From Williamsia sp. 1138 (GTDB lineage: Bacteria; Actinomycetota; Actinomycetes; Mycobacteriales; Mycobacteriaceae): 64,000 nt of DNA. Positions 16,642-26,068 of this stretch are shown piece after piece (the first letter of the stretch is position 1; each line of letters starts with the position of its first letter). Made by a program: the position numbers and the translations under genes. The notes under the pieces were generated by a model that made no database searches, was not told the DNA's origin, and saw nothing but the letters and a program-made list of their open reading frames with translations. The stretch covers positions 141,697-205,696 of the forward strand of contig NZ_MJEJ02000045.1 of NCBI RefSeq assembly GCF_002095435.2. The letters run 5' to 3'.

Positions 16642-17778
16642 GTGCCCAATCGGGACCAGACGTCCGATGCACGGACGGCTAAAGTGATCCAGCTCTACTC
16701 GAGTTCGCCGGGTCCGGACGGTCAGCCGCGCCGCAGGCATCCTTCGCAAAGCTATGGACCCCAGGCGAGATCCGCGGCGGCTCAGCAGAATTCCGCCGGG
16801 CATCCGAACACCGATGATTTCGACCAGGCCGCGGTCACCCCGATCAGCGACGATGTCCGCGCCCAGATCGAGGCGGGCCAGTACGCCGAGGCGGCCAAGG
16901 CGTCGTCGTCCTTCCTGAATCTCGATGGAGTGCGCCACGCGCTCGCCGACACCCTGACCGGCGCGGCAGGTTATCTCCGGCAGCGCGTCACCGGCGACTA
17001 CGAGGTCGACGACTTCGGCTTCGACCCGCATTTCACCGAGTCGGTGTGGCTACCCGCGATGCGCGTGCTGTTCGACAAGTGGTTCCGCGTGGATGTGAGT
17101 GGGATCGACAATCTCCCGCTGGAGGGAGGCGCGCTACTCGTCGCCAACCATGCCGGCACCATCCCGATCGACGCCCTGATGACCTCGGTCGCGGTCCACG
17201 ACTATCACCAGAATCGGCGCCACCTGCGTGTGCTCGCCGCAGACCTGGCCTTCGACACCCCTTTCATCAGCGAGGTCGCCCGTCGTACCGGGTCGACCCT
17301 GGCCTGCACCGCCGACGCCCAGCGGTTGTTGCGCGGGGGAGAGCTCACCGCCGTCTGGCCCGAGGGATTCAAGGGCATCGGCAAGCTCTACAAAGATCGC
17401 TACAAGCTGCAGCGCTTCGGGCGCGGTGGGTTCGTGACCACTGCGTTGCGGGCGGGCGTCCCGATCATCCCGGTCTCGATCGTGGGGTCGGAGGAGATCT
17501 ATCCGATGCTCAACGACCTCAAGCCCATCGCTCGCCTGCTCGGGCTGCCCTACATCCCCGTCACCCCGACCTTCCCCCTTCTCGGACCGCTCGGCCTCGT
17601 GCCGTTGCCGTCGAAGTGGCAGATCCATTTCGGGACGCCGATCGCCACCGACCATTTCGATGAGCAGGCGGCCGACGACCCGATGGTCGTCTTCGACGTC
17701 ACCGATCATGTGCGCGAGGAGATCCAGCAGACCCTGTTCCGGATGCTCAGTCGCCGCTCCAGCGTCTACTTCGGCTGA
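16642..17778 (+). CDS. PlsC-type acyltransferase (Rv0502-like)
   Basis: 378 residues. Lysophospholipid-type acyltransferase with a soluble N-terminal extension of ~170 residues. The catalytic motif is NHAGTIPIDALM, near 170-182, a variant in which His and Asp are separated by six residues rather than four, as in Rv0502-like and hemolysin-like members. A second block WPEGFKGIGKLY is near 240 and an IIPVSIVGSEE block near 275. The GTG at 16642 has GAGGGAGG (16626-16633) at good spacing; an in-frame start at 16543 is less likely. Followed 14 bases later by the HD protein. Confidence 0.8.
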   Translation: MPNRDQTSDARTAKVIQLYSSSPGPDGQPRRRHPSQSYGPQARSAAAQQNSAGHPNTDDFDQAAVTPISDDVRAQIEAGQYAEAAKASSSFLNLDGVRHALADTLTGAAGYLRQRVTGDYEVDDFGFDPHFTESVWLPAMRVLFDKWFRVDVSGIDNLPLEGGALLVANHAGTIPIDALMTSVAVHDYHQNRRHLRVLAADLAFDTPFISEVARRTGSTLACTADAQRLLRGGELTAVWPEGFKGIGKLYKDRYKLQRFGRGGFVTTALRAGVPIIPVSIVGSEEIYPMLNDLKPIARLLGLPYIPVTPTFPLLGPLGLVPLPSKWQIHFGTPIATDHFDEQAADDPMVVFDVTDHVREEIQQTLFRMLSRRSSVYFG

Positions 17779-17792
17779 CCGGGGAACCCCAG

Positions 17793-18347
17793 GTGAGCGC
17801 TGTCGTCGAAGAGGTGGACAGGCGGCTGGAGCCGTGGCGCGAGGAGCTCGGCGCCGACTGGGACCCCTATCGCAATCACGTCCGCCGCGTGCTGGCCTTC
17901 TGCGACGAGTTGCACGCGATCTCGTTCCGCGCGCCACACAGTCCCGTCCCCAGCACCACCGAGGAGTTCCTGACCGCCGCGGTCTTCCATGACCTCGGGA
18001 TCTGGTCGGCGGGCACCTTCGATTACCTGCCGCCGTCGGTGGAACTGGCGCAGCGGTGGTTGGCCGAGCAAGACCGGGGAGACCTGAGAACCCTTGTCAC
18101 CGAGATGATCTCGGATCATCACAAGGTGCGCAGGGCGGGGCCGCCGGCGTCGCCGATCGAGGTGTTCCGGCGCGCCGACACGATGGACGTCAGCCTCGGC
18201 CTCGTACGCTTCGGGGTGACGCGCCGACGCTATTCGGCGGTTTCGGAAGAGCTGCCCGATGACGGTTTTCACCGCAGACTCATAGACCTGACGATCCGGC
18301 GCATCCGCGAACACCCCACCTCGCCGCTGCCCATGTTCAAGTGGTGA
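17793..18347 (+). CDS. HD-domain phosphohydrolase-like protein
   Basis: 184 residues. A small HD domain: His near residue 29 (RNHVRRVL), the HD pair in AVFHDLGIW near 65, and MISDHHKVRR near 106, giving metal ligands for phosphate ester hydrolysis. Substrate unknown. The GTG start lies 14 bases after the acyltransferase stop, so they are probably co-transcribed, which hints at a lipid or nucleotide-linked role. It ends into a dispersed palindrome. Confidence 0.75.
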   Translation: MSAVVEEVDRRLEPWREELGADWDPYRNHVRRVLAFCDELHAISFRAPHSPVPSTTEEFLTAAVFHDLGIWSAGTFDYLPPSVELAQRWLAEQDRGDLRTLVTEMISDHHKVRRAGPPASPIEVFRRADTMDVSLGLVRFGVTRRRYSAVSEELPDDGFHRRLIDLTIRRIREHPTSPLPMFKW

Positions 18348-18350
18348 CCT

Positions 18351-18433
18351 GACCCCCGAAGATGGTGGGTCCTGGTGGGCCTCACCTGGGGAAACACTCG
18401 CCGGAACCCACCAAGATGGGAATCCCGGGGGTC
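18351..18433. repeat. Dispersed palindrome family, copy 1
   Basis: Outer arms GACCCCCG (18351-18358) and CGGGGGTC (18426-18433), inner arms GGTGGGTCC and GGAACCCACC, with CACCTGGGGAAACACTCGCC in the middle. It joins two convergent genes and overlaps the last codon of the minus-strand one. Related copies are at 35405-35470 and 49899-49967, and a half copy at 62667-62683. Confidence 0.75.
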
Positions 18434-19628
18434 AGCGGCGCAGGTGTTTGACGGCTGCGGCTGCGCCACCGCCTGCAGCGCCCAACAGCACTGCCGTCGG
18501 GACGCCGATCCTCGCGGCCTTGCGCGCGGTCCGATAGTCCCGGACCTCCCAGCCGCGCACGCGCGCGACGTCGCGCAGGTCGGTGTCGGGATTGATCGCG
18601 ACGGCGGTACCGACCAGCGACAACATCGGGACGTCGTTGTGGGAGTCGGAGTAGGCGGTGCAGCGCTTGAGGTTCAGTCCCTCGCGGATGGCGAGCGAGC
18701 GCACCGCGTGGGCCTTGCCGAGGCCGTGCAGGAGGTCGCCGACCAGTCGCCCGGTGAACACTCCGTCGACGCTCTCGGCCACCGTGCCCAGCGCTCCCGT
18801 CAACCCGAGCCGTTCGGCGATCGTCTGGGCCAGTTCGACGGGCGTGGCGGTGACGAGCCACACCTGCTGACCCGCGTCGATGTGCATCTGGGCCAGTGCC
18901 GCGGTGCCAGGCCAGATCTTGTCGGCGATGAACTCGTCGTAGATCTCCTCGCCGACGCGGACCAGCTCCGCGGTGGAGCGGCCGGCGATGAACGAGAGAG
19001 CCTTCTCGCGGCCCTGTGCGACGTCTTCGGAGTTCTCGCGTCCGGTGATGCGGAACTTCGCCTGAGCCCAGACGAACTCCATGATGTCGCGGTAGCTGAA
19101 GTAGTCCCGCGCGGCCAGACCTCGGGCGAAGTGGATCATCGACGACCCCTGGACCAGGGTGTTGTCGACGTCGAAGAAGGCGGCAGCGGTGAGATCGGGC
19201 GGTACGACGGTGGGGCGGCCGGGTTCGTCCACGTCGGCAGCACCCTGGTCCAGGCGCGGATCGACGAGGGTGTCGCCGCCACCGGGCAGTGCGCGCTCCC
19301 GGAGTTTCGCGTAGGCGGCGTGGGCGCTGGCCTCACCCGCGAGTGACTGACGCAGTTCTCCGGCGGACTGGCGGAACCTGCCGACGCGGCTGGTCAGGGG
19401 CGACAGTGGACCGGATGCGGTCGCGGGTTGGGCTTCGCCGTCGAGGTCGTCACCGTCGGGGTCGTCACCATCTGGACCGTCGTCGTCCGGAGCGTCGTCA
19501 TCCGGTGCATCGTCGTCGTCGACGAGATCGTCGTCGAGCGCAGGATCAAACAGGTCTTCGGGTTCGTCGAGGCGGGATCGGTCTGCGTCACCGGCGTTGT
19601 CGTCGCCCGGAGTATTTGTCACTCGCAT
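18432..19628 (-). CDS. HAD-IB phosphatase (SerB1/Rv0505c-like)
   Basis: 398 residues. The first ~145 residues are acidic and low in complexity (runs of Asp/Asp-Gly) and then Ala-rich, likely disordered. The HAD domain follows: [15 protein letters not shown] near 148 with the nucleophilic and acid Asp, a Thr/Ser motif [12 protein letters not shown] near 255, and motif [14 protein letters not shown] near 325. These remove phosphate from small molecules; phosphoserine is the suggested but unproven substrate of SerB1-like proteins. A C-terminal hydrophobic stretch ([15 protein letters not shown]) may touch the membrane. Confidence 0.82.
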   Translation of the reverse strand: MRVTNTPGDDNAGDADRSRLDEPEDLFDPALDDDLVDDDDAPDDDAPDDDGPDGDDPDGDDLDGEAQPATASGPLSPLTSRVGRFRQSAGELRQSLAGEASAHAAYAKLRERALPGGGDTLVDPRLDQGAADVDEPGRPTVVPPDLTAAAFFDVDNTLVQGSSMIHFARGLAARDYFSYRDIMEFVWAQAKFRITGRENSEDVAQGREKALSFIAGRSTAELVRVGEEIYDEFIADKIWPGTAALAQMHIDAGQQVWLVTATPVELAQTIAERLGLTGALGTVAESVDGVFTGRLVGDLLHGLGKAHAVRSLAIREGLNLKRCTAYSDSHNDVPMLSLVGTAVAINPDTDLRDVARVRGWEVRDYRTARKAARIGVPTAVLLGAAGGGAAAAVKHLRR

Positions 19629-19687
19629 CGCCTCCTGTGGGTCTCGTTCAGCGTAGTCGGTACGCGGGCGATGACCGGCGGTCGCGC

Positions 19688-19750
19688 CACGCGGGCGTGC
19701 CTGTCAGCCAGGCGGGCGTGCTCGTCAGCCACGCGGGCGTGCATGGCAGA
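19688..19750. repeat. Three 21-bp tandem repeats upstream of the glutaredoxin gene
   Basis: Units at 19688, 19709 and 19730, each CA(C/G)GCGGGCGTGC followed by a CTGTCAGC-like half. Located in the divergent gap between the SerB1-like and glutaredoxin-like genes, ending 9 bases before the latter. Same 21-base period and GCGTGC core as 4136-4198. Confidence 0.8.
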
Positions 19751-19758
19751 CTGGCTGG

Positions 19759-20016
19759 GTGATGATCACGTTGCTCACCAGGGCGGGGTGTACCGCCTGC
19801 GCCCGGGCCCGCGCCGACCTCGACCCGCTCATCGCCGACTTCGCGGTCGAGTTCGAGGAGATCGACGTCGATGCCATCGCCGACACCGATCCGGGCGTGC
19901 GCGCCGAGTTCGGCGACCGTTTGCCGGTCGTTCTTCTCGACGGTCGTGAGCACAGCTATTGGGATGTGGATATCCCCAGGCTGCGAGCCGATTTGCAGGC
20001 GGCATCTGGACAGTAG
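19759..20016 (+). CDS. Glutaredoxin-like protein (Rv0508-like)
   Basis: 85 residues. Thioredoxin fold with an N-terminal CxxC (RAGCTACARARADL, Cys near 11 and 14) and a cis-proline turn at RLPVVLLDG near 54. Such small proteins reduce disulphides. Start is GTG 19759 or ATG 19762 directly after it. The 3' end lies 34 bases before the Rex operator. Same place before hemA as Rv0508. Confidence 0.82.
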   Translation: MMITLLTRAGCTACARARADLDPLIADFAVEFEEIDVDAIADTDPGVRAEFGDRLPVVLLDGREHSYWDVDIPRLRADLQAASGQ

Positions 20017-20050
20017 TCCAGACGGATGGACAGAATTTGGGGGGCCGAGT

Positions 20051-20068
20051 TTGTGAATCGATTCACAA
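20051..20068. promoter_or_regulatory. Rex operator (perfect palindrome)
   Basis: TTGTGAATCGATTCACAA is an 18-base perfect palindrome and fits the Rex consensus TTGTGAANNNNTTCACAA exactly. A -10-like TAACGT follows at 20073-20078, so bound Rex would cover the -35 region. It lies 131 bases upstream of rex, implying NADH-relieved autorepression of the rex-hem operon. Confidence 0.93.
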
Positions 20069-20198
20069 GCGGTAACGTGATACCGCGAGTCAGTGCGTCC
20101 GCGGTGCTTTTCGCAGGCATCACGCCTGCTCCGCGACCCGCAGACACCAGGGTCCGCAGAGCCGCGGACGGTGGCGCCCAATGAGGAAGACGGTCGGC

Positions 20199-20972
20199 AT
20201 GGGGAAGAGTCCTGCAGATGCGGGAGACAAGGGGAGCTCGGGTTCGGCCGGTGGCCCACAGCCCGACATCCCGAGCGCTGCCGTCGCCCGGCTCGCCACC
20301 TACCTGCACGTGTTGCGCTCGATGAGCGAAACCGGCGCGATGGTCGTCTCGTCCGGGCAACTCGCAGCGGCCGCGGGTGTGAACTCCGCGATACTCCGCA
20401 AAGACCTCTCTCACGTCGGCTCGGGCGGAGTGCGCGGCGTCGGATACGACGTCAGCCGCCTCGTCGCCCGTATCGCTCTGGCTCTCGGTGTCGAGCACAA
20501 CCACAATGTGGTGCTCGCCGGCGCCGGTCACCTCGGCAAGGCCCTCATCAACCGGGTGGGCTTCGATCGCCGCGGCATCAAGATCGTCGCCATGGTCGAA
20601 GCGGACCCGGAGTTGGTCGGTACGTCCATCGCCGCCGCCGAAGGCGAACTCCAGGTGCGCGGGCTCGCCGAGATCCCGGCGATCTGCGCGGAGCACCGCG
20701 TCGAGATCGCTGTTCTCGCGACGTCCGACGAGAACGCCCAGATCACGTGCGACAGTTTCGTCGCCGCGGGCGTGCAGCAGATCCTCAATTTCACGTGCGT
20801 GGCACCCCGGGTGCCCGAGCACGTCTACGTCAGGCCCGTCGACTTCGCTCTGGAGTTGCAGGTGATGGCGTTCAACGCGACCCGCAGGAACAGCGCGGAA
20901 GCTCAAGTTGTGCAGCGTAAGTCGGCCCCAGTCGGCCGGACGCAAACGAAACAAAGGTCGGTGGGCGTGTGA
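20199..20972 (+). CDS. rex: Redox-sensing repressor Rex
   Basis: 257 residues. Senses the NADH/NAD+ ratio and represses respiratory and haem genes when NADH is low. N-terminal winged helix ([15 protein letters not shown] through [21 protein letters not shown] segment, residues ~25-85), then a Rossmann domain with [18 protein letters not shown] near 107 and the C-terminal domain-swapped helix. The ATG at 20199 has GAGGAAG upstream; ATG 20181 is less favoured. Residues 1-20 and the final ~25 are poorly conserved. The stop overlaps the hemA GTG (GTGA). Confidence 0.93.
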   Translation: MGKSPADAGDKGSSGSAGGPQPDIPSAAVARLATYLHVLRSMSETGAMVVSSGQLAAAAGVNSAILRKDLSHVGSGGVRGVGYDVSRLVARIALALGVEHNHNVVLAGAGHLGKALINRVGFDRRGIKIVAMVEADPELVGTSIAAAEGELQVRGLAEIPAICAEHRVEIAVLATSDENAQITCDSFVAAGVQQILNFTCVAPRVPEHVYVRPVDFALELQVMAFNATRRNSAEAQVVQRKSAPVGRTQTKQRSVGV

Positions 20973-22315
20973 GTATCTTCCTGTTCGGCATCTCGCACCG
21001 CAGTGCGCCGGTGCCGATACTCGAGCGGCTTGCCGTCACCGACACCGATCGCCCCAAGCTGATCGAAGATCTCCTCGACAGCCCGCAGATCAGCGAGGCG
21101 ATGATCGTCTCCACGTGCAACCGCGTCGAGGTCTACGCCGTGGTCGACGCCTTCCACCCCGCGCTGGAAGCGGTGGGCGAGGTCATGGGCAGGCATTCGG
21201 GCATGACGGTCAACGAGATGACCAAATACGCCTACGTCCGGTATTCCGAGGCCGTGGTGGAGCATCTGTTCTCGGTCGCTGCGGGCCTGGACTCGATGGT
21301 CGTCGGCGAGCAGCAGATCCTGGGTCAGATCCGGTCGTCGTATGCCAGCGCCGATGCCAACCGCTCGGCAGGCCGGGTGCTGCATGAGTTGGCGCAGCAG
21401 GCGCTGCGGGTGGGCAAGCGGGTCCACAGCGAGACCGGACTCGATCGCGCGGGCGCCTCGGTGGTGTCGGTATCCCTCGAGCGCGCCAAGAGCGTCCTCG
21501 GCGGGGAGATCGGATCGGCCGTCGTCTTCGGTGCGGGCGCGATGGGTGGCCTCGCTGCTGCGCACCTCGCCAGGGCAGGTGTCACCGACCTCATGGTGGT
21601 GAACCGGACGTTCGAGAAGGCACAGCACCTCGCGGCCAACGTCGCCAAGAATCATGGCGTGGACGCCCGCGCCGTCGAGATGGACGACCTGACGGACGCG
21701 CTGGCCGGCGCCGACGTACTCGTCACCTGTACGGGCACCATCGGCACCGTGGTCGGCGTCGGTGAGGTGCATTCGGCACTGGCCAGGCGGACCGCTGCCG
21801 GGCCGCTGGTCATCTGCGACCTCGGATTGCCCCGCAACGTCGATCCTGCGGCCGGGCGGCTGCCGGATGTGCACATCATCGACATCGAGGGTCTGCGCGG
21901 CGATGAGGGCACCAAGGCGGCCGACGCCGATGAGGTCGCGGCTCGCGACATCGTGCTGGCAGAGCTCGCCGACTACCTCACGCATCAGCGTCAGGCCGAG
22001 GTGACGCCCACCGTGACGGCGCTCCGGCAGCGGGCGGCCGAGGTGGTGCAGGCCGAGATGCTGCGTCTCGAGAGCCGGCTCCCCGGTCTCGACGACCCTC
22101 AGCGCGACGAGGTCGCCAAGACCGTGCGGCGTGTGGTCGACAAGCTGCTGCACGCACCGACCGTGCGCGTGAAGCAACTTGCCAGCACCCCGCAGGGCGA
22201 TCATTACGCCGAGGCACTGCGCGAACTGTTCGAACTCAAACCAGGTGCGGCCGAATCTGTTTCCGCACCCGAGGTCGGTCTCGGCGAGACCGACACCCAT
22301 GGAAAGGCCCGGTAG
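20969..22315 (+). CDS. hemA: Glutamyl-tRNA reductase
   Basis: 448 residues. First committed step of C5 haem synthesis: reduces Glu-tRNA(Glu) with NADPH to glutamate-1-semialdehyde. N-terminal catalytic domain with [12 protein letters not shown] and the nucleophilic Cys in [14 protein letters not shown] near 50; NADPH domain with [17 protein letters not shown] near 180; C-terminal dimerisation helices. The GTG start overlaps the rex stop by four bases, so synthesis is coupled to rex. This rex-hemACD order is the one described for Streptomyces. Confidence 0.96.
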   Translation: MSIFLFGISHRSAPVPILERLAVTDTDRPKLIEDLLDSPQISEAMIVSTCNRVEVYAVVDAFHPALEAVGEVMGRHSGMTVNEMTKYAYVRYSEAVVEHLFSVAAGLDSMVVGEQQILGQIRSSYASADANRSAGRVLHELAQQALRVGKRVHSETGLDRAGASVVSVSLERAKSVLGGEIGSAVVFGAGAMGGLAAAHLARAGVTDLMVVNRTFEKAQHLAANVAKNHGVDARAVEMDDLTDALAGADVLVTCTGTIGTVVGVGEVHSALARRTAAGPLVICDLGLPRNVDPAAGRLPDVHIIDIEGLRGDEGTKAADADEVAARDIVLAELADYLTHQRQAEVTPTVTALRQRAAEVVQAEMLRLESRLPGLDDPQRDEVAKTVRRVVDKLLHAPTVRVKQLASTPQGDHYAEALRELFELKPGAAESVSAPEVGLGETDTHGKAR

Positions 22316-22318
22316 GAA

Positions 22319-23257
22319 TTGAGCCGCTCGTCCAGTCCGAATCCGATCCGGATCGGAACCCGTGGTTCCTTGCTGGCCACCACCCAGGCCGGCACCGTCC
22401 GCGACGCCCTGATCGCTGCCGGACACCCGGCCGAACTCGTCATCATCAAGACCGCGGGCGACCTGTCCGCAGCTCCGGTCCAGCAGATCGGGGTCGGTGT
22501 CTTCACCACCGCGATCCGCCAGTCGCTGACCTCCGATGAGGTCGACGTCGCCGTGCACTCGTACAAGGACCTGCCGACCGCACCCGAGCCCGGACTCGTG
22601 ATCGCCGCCATCCCGCCTCGCGAGGACCCGCGGGACGCACTGGTCGCCGCAGGCGGAAAAGTGCTCGGTGAGCTGCTTCCGGGCGCCACTGTCGGCACCT
22701 CCGCGCCGCGTCGGGCGGCGCAGCTTAGAGCATTGGGTCTCGGTTTGGAAATCCGCCCCCTACGAGGCAACCTTGATTCTCGGTTGGGCAAAGTCGCCAG
22801 CGGGGAACTCGACGCGGTGGTAGTAGCCCGGGCCGGACTCGTACGAATCGGACGGACCGATGAGGTCACCGAAGCGTTGGATCCGGTTCAGATGCTACCG
22901 GCGCCTGCACAGGGCGCCTTGGCCGTGGAGTGCCGCGCAGACGATGCCCAATTGGTGAGCATTCTCGCCGAGTTGGACGATCCGTCCACCCGTGCGGCGA
23001 TTGACGCCGAACGTGCGGTGCTTGCGGCCCTGGAGGCCGGATGCACGGCACCGATCGGTGCTTTGGCCGAGGTGGTCGAGTCGATCGATGAGGACGGACG
23101 CATATTCACCGAGCTGTCGCTCCGCGCGACGGTCGTTGCCGAAGATGGTTCGGACGCGATCAAGGCCTCGGTGGTGGGCCCGACCGAACGAGCGACCGAA
23201 CTCGGCCGAGAACTTGCCGCAGAACTGCTGGATCAAGGAGCTAAAGAGCTCCTCTAG
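22319..23257 (+). CDS. hemC: Porphobilinogen deaminase (hydroxymethylbilane synthase)
   Basis: 312 residues. Joins four porphobilinogen units into hydroxymethylbilane. Start region [16 protein letters not shown], the [12 protein letters not shown] loop with catalytic Asp, [20 protein letters not shown] with substrate-binding arginines, and the cofactor Cys in [12 protein letters not shown] near 243. The TTG at 22319 is three bases past the hemA stop; no later start keeps the N-terminal strand. Part of the rex-hem operon. Confidence 0.95.
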   Translation: MSRSSSPNPIRIGTRGSLLATTQAGTVRDALIAAGHPAELVIIKTAGDLSAAPVQQIGVGVFTTAIRQSLTSDEVDVAVHSYKDLPTAPEPGLVIAAIPPREDPRDALVAAGGKVLGELLPGATVGTSAPRRAAQLRALGLGLEIRPLRGNLDSRLGKVASGELDAVVVARAGLVRIGRTDEVTEALDPVQMLPAPAQGALAVECRADDAQLVSILAELDDPSTRAAIDAERAVLAALEAGCTAPIGALAEVVESIDEDGRIFTELSLRATVVAEDGSDAIKASVVGPTERATELGRELAAELLDQGAKELL

Positions 23258-23302
23258 AGCCAGCGGGCCGAGCTACAGCCCCACGGGGCAGGAGTGCTGA
23301 GC

Positions 23303-24991
23303 ATGAGCCGTACCAAAAAGGCCGTTACCCCTGGTCGCATTCTCTTTGTCGGGGCAGGCCCCGGCGACCCGGGATTGTTGACCGTCCGCGCCCGCACCGC
23401 GATCGAGAACGCCGTCACGGTGTTCATCGATCCCGACGTGCCGTCCGCGGTCGTCGACCAGATCGGTGTCAAACCAGGGCAGCAGGCCGAGGCGAAGACC
23501 GGTTCCTCGCGGACTGCCAAACCGAGCAAACAAGACCCTAGCGCCGCGGCAGACGGCGCCGATCAGCAGGGTGGGGAACACGACACCCCCGCCGCAGACG
23601 CCCCCGCCGCCGACGAGCCGCTGAGCAATGTGCGTCCGGCCCTGGGCGATCCGAACGAGGTGGCCAAGACGCTGGTCGCCACCGCCCGCGAGGGTGAGGA
23701 CGTGGTCCGGCTCGTCGCAGGCGACCCGTTGACCACCGATTCGGTCCTCGCCGAGGTCAACGCCGTCGCCCGCACCCAGGTGCAGTTCGAGGTCATCCCC
23801 GGGCTGCCCGCCACCGCCGCTGTGCCGAGTTACGCGGGTATGCCGCTGGGCTCGGGGCACACCGAGGCAGATGTCCGCGGAGAGGTCGACTGGGCGGCTC
23901 TGGCCGCTGCGCCCGGACCGCTGGTCCTGCATGCGACGTCGGGCCATCTGGCCGAGACCGCCAGTGCGCTGACCGAGCACGGACTGGCAGCGCAGACGCC
24001 TGCCGCGATCACCGTCAACGGGACCACCTGCCAGCAGCGCACCATCGAGGCGACGCTGGCCACCCTCAACGAGAGCGGCAGCGCCCTGACCGGGCCGCTG
24101 ATCGTCACCATCGGCAAGGTCGTCACCCAGCGCGGCAAGCTGAGCTGGTGGGAATCACGCGCCCTGTACGGCTGGACCGTGCTGGTGCCGCGTACCAAGG
24201 ATCAGGCCGGCGACATGTCGGAACGGCTCGTCACGCACGGCGCCATCCCGATGGAGGTCCCGACGATTGCCGTCGAGCCGCCCCGCAGCCCGGCGCAGAT
24301 GGAACGCGCCGTCAAGGGTCTGGTCGACGGCCGCTACCAGTGGGTGGTGTTCACCTCCACCAACGCCGTCCGCGCCGTCTGGGACAAGTTCGCCGAATTC
24401 GGTTTGGATGCAAGGGCTTTCAGTGGCGTCAAGATCGCCTGTGTCGGTGAGGCCACGGCCGAGAAGGTACGCGGATTCGGGATCAACCCCGAACTGCTGC
24501 CCTCGGGCGAGCAGTCCTCGCTGGGACTGCTCGAGGACTTCCCGCCGTACGACGACGTCTTCGACCCGGTGAACCGGATCCTGTTGCCACGCGCCGACAT
24601 CGCCACCGAGACCCTGTCCGAAGGCCTGCGCGGCCGCGGCTGGGAGATCGACGACGTCACCGCGTACCGCACGGTCCGTGCCGCGCCGCCGCCCGCCGAG
24701 ACCCGCGAGATGATCAAGACCGGTGGTTTCGACGCGGTCTGCTTCACCTCGAGCTCGACCGTCCGCAACCTGGTCGGCATCGCCGGCAAGCCACATGCAC
24801 GCACGATCGTCGCCTGCATCGGGCCGAAGACCGCCGAGACCGCCACCGAGTTCGGCCTCCGGGTCGACGTGCGCCCGGAGAACGCGTCGGTGCCCGAGCT
24901 GGTCGACGCGCTCGCCGAGCACGCCGCCCGGCTGCGCGCCGAGGGTGCCTTGCCTCCGCCGCGTAAGAAGGCTCGTCGGTCGCGCTCGTAG
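23303..24991 (+). CDS. hemD: Fused SUMT-like / uroporphyrinogen-III synthase
   Basis: 562 residues. The C-terminal half (~290-560) is uroporphyrinogen-III synthase, which closes and inverts the tetrapyrrole ring: begins YGWTVLVPRTKDQAGDMSERL, with WVVFTSTNAV and DAVCFTSSSTVRNL. The N-terminal half resembles uroporphyrinogen methyltransferase (ILFVGAGPGDPGLLTVRA) but is degenerate: an Ala/Asp/Gln-rich insertion of ~45 residues sits near 65-110, and the usual KGGDPFVFGRG-type motif reads RLVAGDPLTTDS. The methyltransferase half is thus unlikely to be a normal SUMT. ATG 23303 has GGAG 8 bases upstream. M. tuberculosis Rv0511 has a similar size. Confidence 0.9.
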   Translation: MSRTKKAVTPGRILFVGAGPGDPGLLTVRARTAIENAVTVFIDPDVPSAVVDQIGVKPGQQAEAKTGSSRTAKPSKQDPSAAADGADQQGGEHDTPAADAPAADEPLSNVRPALGDPNEVAKTLVATAREGEDVVRLVAGDPLTTDSVLAEVNAVARTQVQFEVIPGLPATAAVPSYAGMPLGSGHTEADVRGEVDWAALAAAPGPLVLHATSGHLAETASALTEHGLAAQTPAAITVNGTTCQQRTIEATLATLNESGSALTGPLIVTIGKVVTQRGKLSWWESRALYGWTVLVPRTKDQAGDMSERLVTHGAIPMEVPTIAVEPPRSPAQMERAVKGLVDGRYQWVVFTSTNAVRAVWDKFAEFGLDARAFSGVKIACVGEATAEKVRGFGINPELLPSGEQSSLGLLEDFPPYDDVFDPVNRILLPRADIATETLSEGLRGRGWEIDDVTAYRTVRAAPPPAETREMIKTGGFDAVCFTSSSTVRNLVGIAGKPHARTIVACIGPKTAETATEFGLRVDVRPENASVPELVDALAEHAARLRAEGALPPPRKKARRSRS

Positions 24992-25001
24992 GCTGGCGGG
25001 T

Positions 25002-25997
25002 ATGACCGCATCTTCCGACCGTCCGCCTTTCGATCGTCCCCGGCGACTCCGCAGCACTCCGGCGATGCGCCGGCTGGTTGCCGAGACATCGCTCGAGCCA
25101 CGGCATCTGGTGTTGCCTATGTTCGTCGCCGACGGCATCGACGAACCGCGCCCGATCAGCTCGATGCCCGGCGTCGTCCAGCACACGAGGGAGTCGTTGC
25201 GGCGTGCGGCGGGAGACGCCGTCGCTGCAGGGGTCGGCGGCCTGATGCTCTTCGGAGTCCCGGCTGCCGCCGACAAGGATGCTGTCGGCAGTGCGGGCAC
25301 CGATCCCGATGGGGTGCTCAACGCGGCCCTGAAGGATCTTCGCTCCGATCTCGGTGACTCGACGGTGATCATGGCCGATACCTGTCTCGACGAGTTCACC
25401 GACCACGGACATTGCGGGGTCCTGCGCGACGACGGTGTCGTCGACAACGATGCCACCCTGGAGCGTTACGCCGAGATGGCCGTGGTGCAGGCCCGGTCCG
25501 GAGCGCACGTCGTCGGGCCCAGCGGGATGATGGATGCCCAGGTCGGGGTGATCCGAGCGGCTCTCGACCGCGCCGGCTTCTCCGAGACGGCGATCCTCGC
25601 CTACACCGCCAAGTACTCCTCGGCCTTTTACGGCCCGTTCCGTGAGGCCGTCGGCTCGTCGCTGCAGGGCGACCGGAAGACGTACCAGCAGGATCCGGCG
25701 AACCTCCGGGAGTCCATGCGCGAGCTGGCCCTGGACCTGGCCGAGGGCGCCGACATGGTGATGGTGAAGCCGGCGATGTCGTACCTCGACGTGTTGCGCC
25801 GGGTCGCCGACGAGGCCGACGTCCCGGTGGCGGCCTACCAGATCTCGGGGGAGTACGCGATGATCACCGCCGCCGCCGAACGCGGCTGGATCGATCGTGA
25901 TGCGGCGATCTTCGAGTCGCTTCTCGGTATCCGGCGAGCTGGAGCTGACATCGTGCTCACATATTGGGCCCACGAGGTCGCTGCTGCGCTACATTGA
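25002..25997 (+). CDS. hemB: Porphobilinogen synthase (ALA dehydratase)
   Basis: 331 residues. Condenses two 5-aminolevulinate to porphobilinogen. Catalytic lysines lie in AYTAKYSSAFYGPF (near 204) and MVMVKPAMSYLDVL (near 258). The metal-site stretch reads DTCLDEFTDHGHCG: a hybrid in which the second of the three zinc cysteines is Asp. The ATG at 25002 lies 7 bases after TAGGCT (24989-24994), which overlaps the hemD stop and could give a second, leaderless promoter inside the operon. Confidence 0.95.
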   Translation: MTASSDRPPFDRPRRLRSTPAMRRLVAETSLEPRHLVLPMFVADGIDEPRPISSMPGVVQHTRESLRRAAGDAVAAGVGGLMLFGVPAAADKDAVGSAGTDPDGVLNAALKDLRSDLGDSTVIMADTCLDEFTDHGHCGVLRDDGVVDNDATLERYAEMAVVQARSGAHVVGPSGMMDAQVGVIRAALDRAGFSETAILAYTAKYSSAFYGPFREAVGSSLQGDRKTYQQDPANLRESMRELALDLAEGADMVMVKPAMSYLDVLRRVADEADVPVAAYQISGEYAMITAAAERGWIDRDAAIFESLLGIRRAGADIVLTYWAHEVAAALH

Positions 25998-26068
25998 ACA
26001 TCACAGATGATTGGTGATCGTTCATTGGTGGGGGCTGATGATACGAATGGGGTTCTGGGGGAACTGCC

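Noticed and set aside
20903..22558. 551-codon open frame on the minus strand
   Set aside because: Antisense to hemA and the start of hemC; composition is that of a shadow frame.
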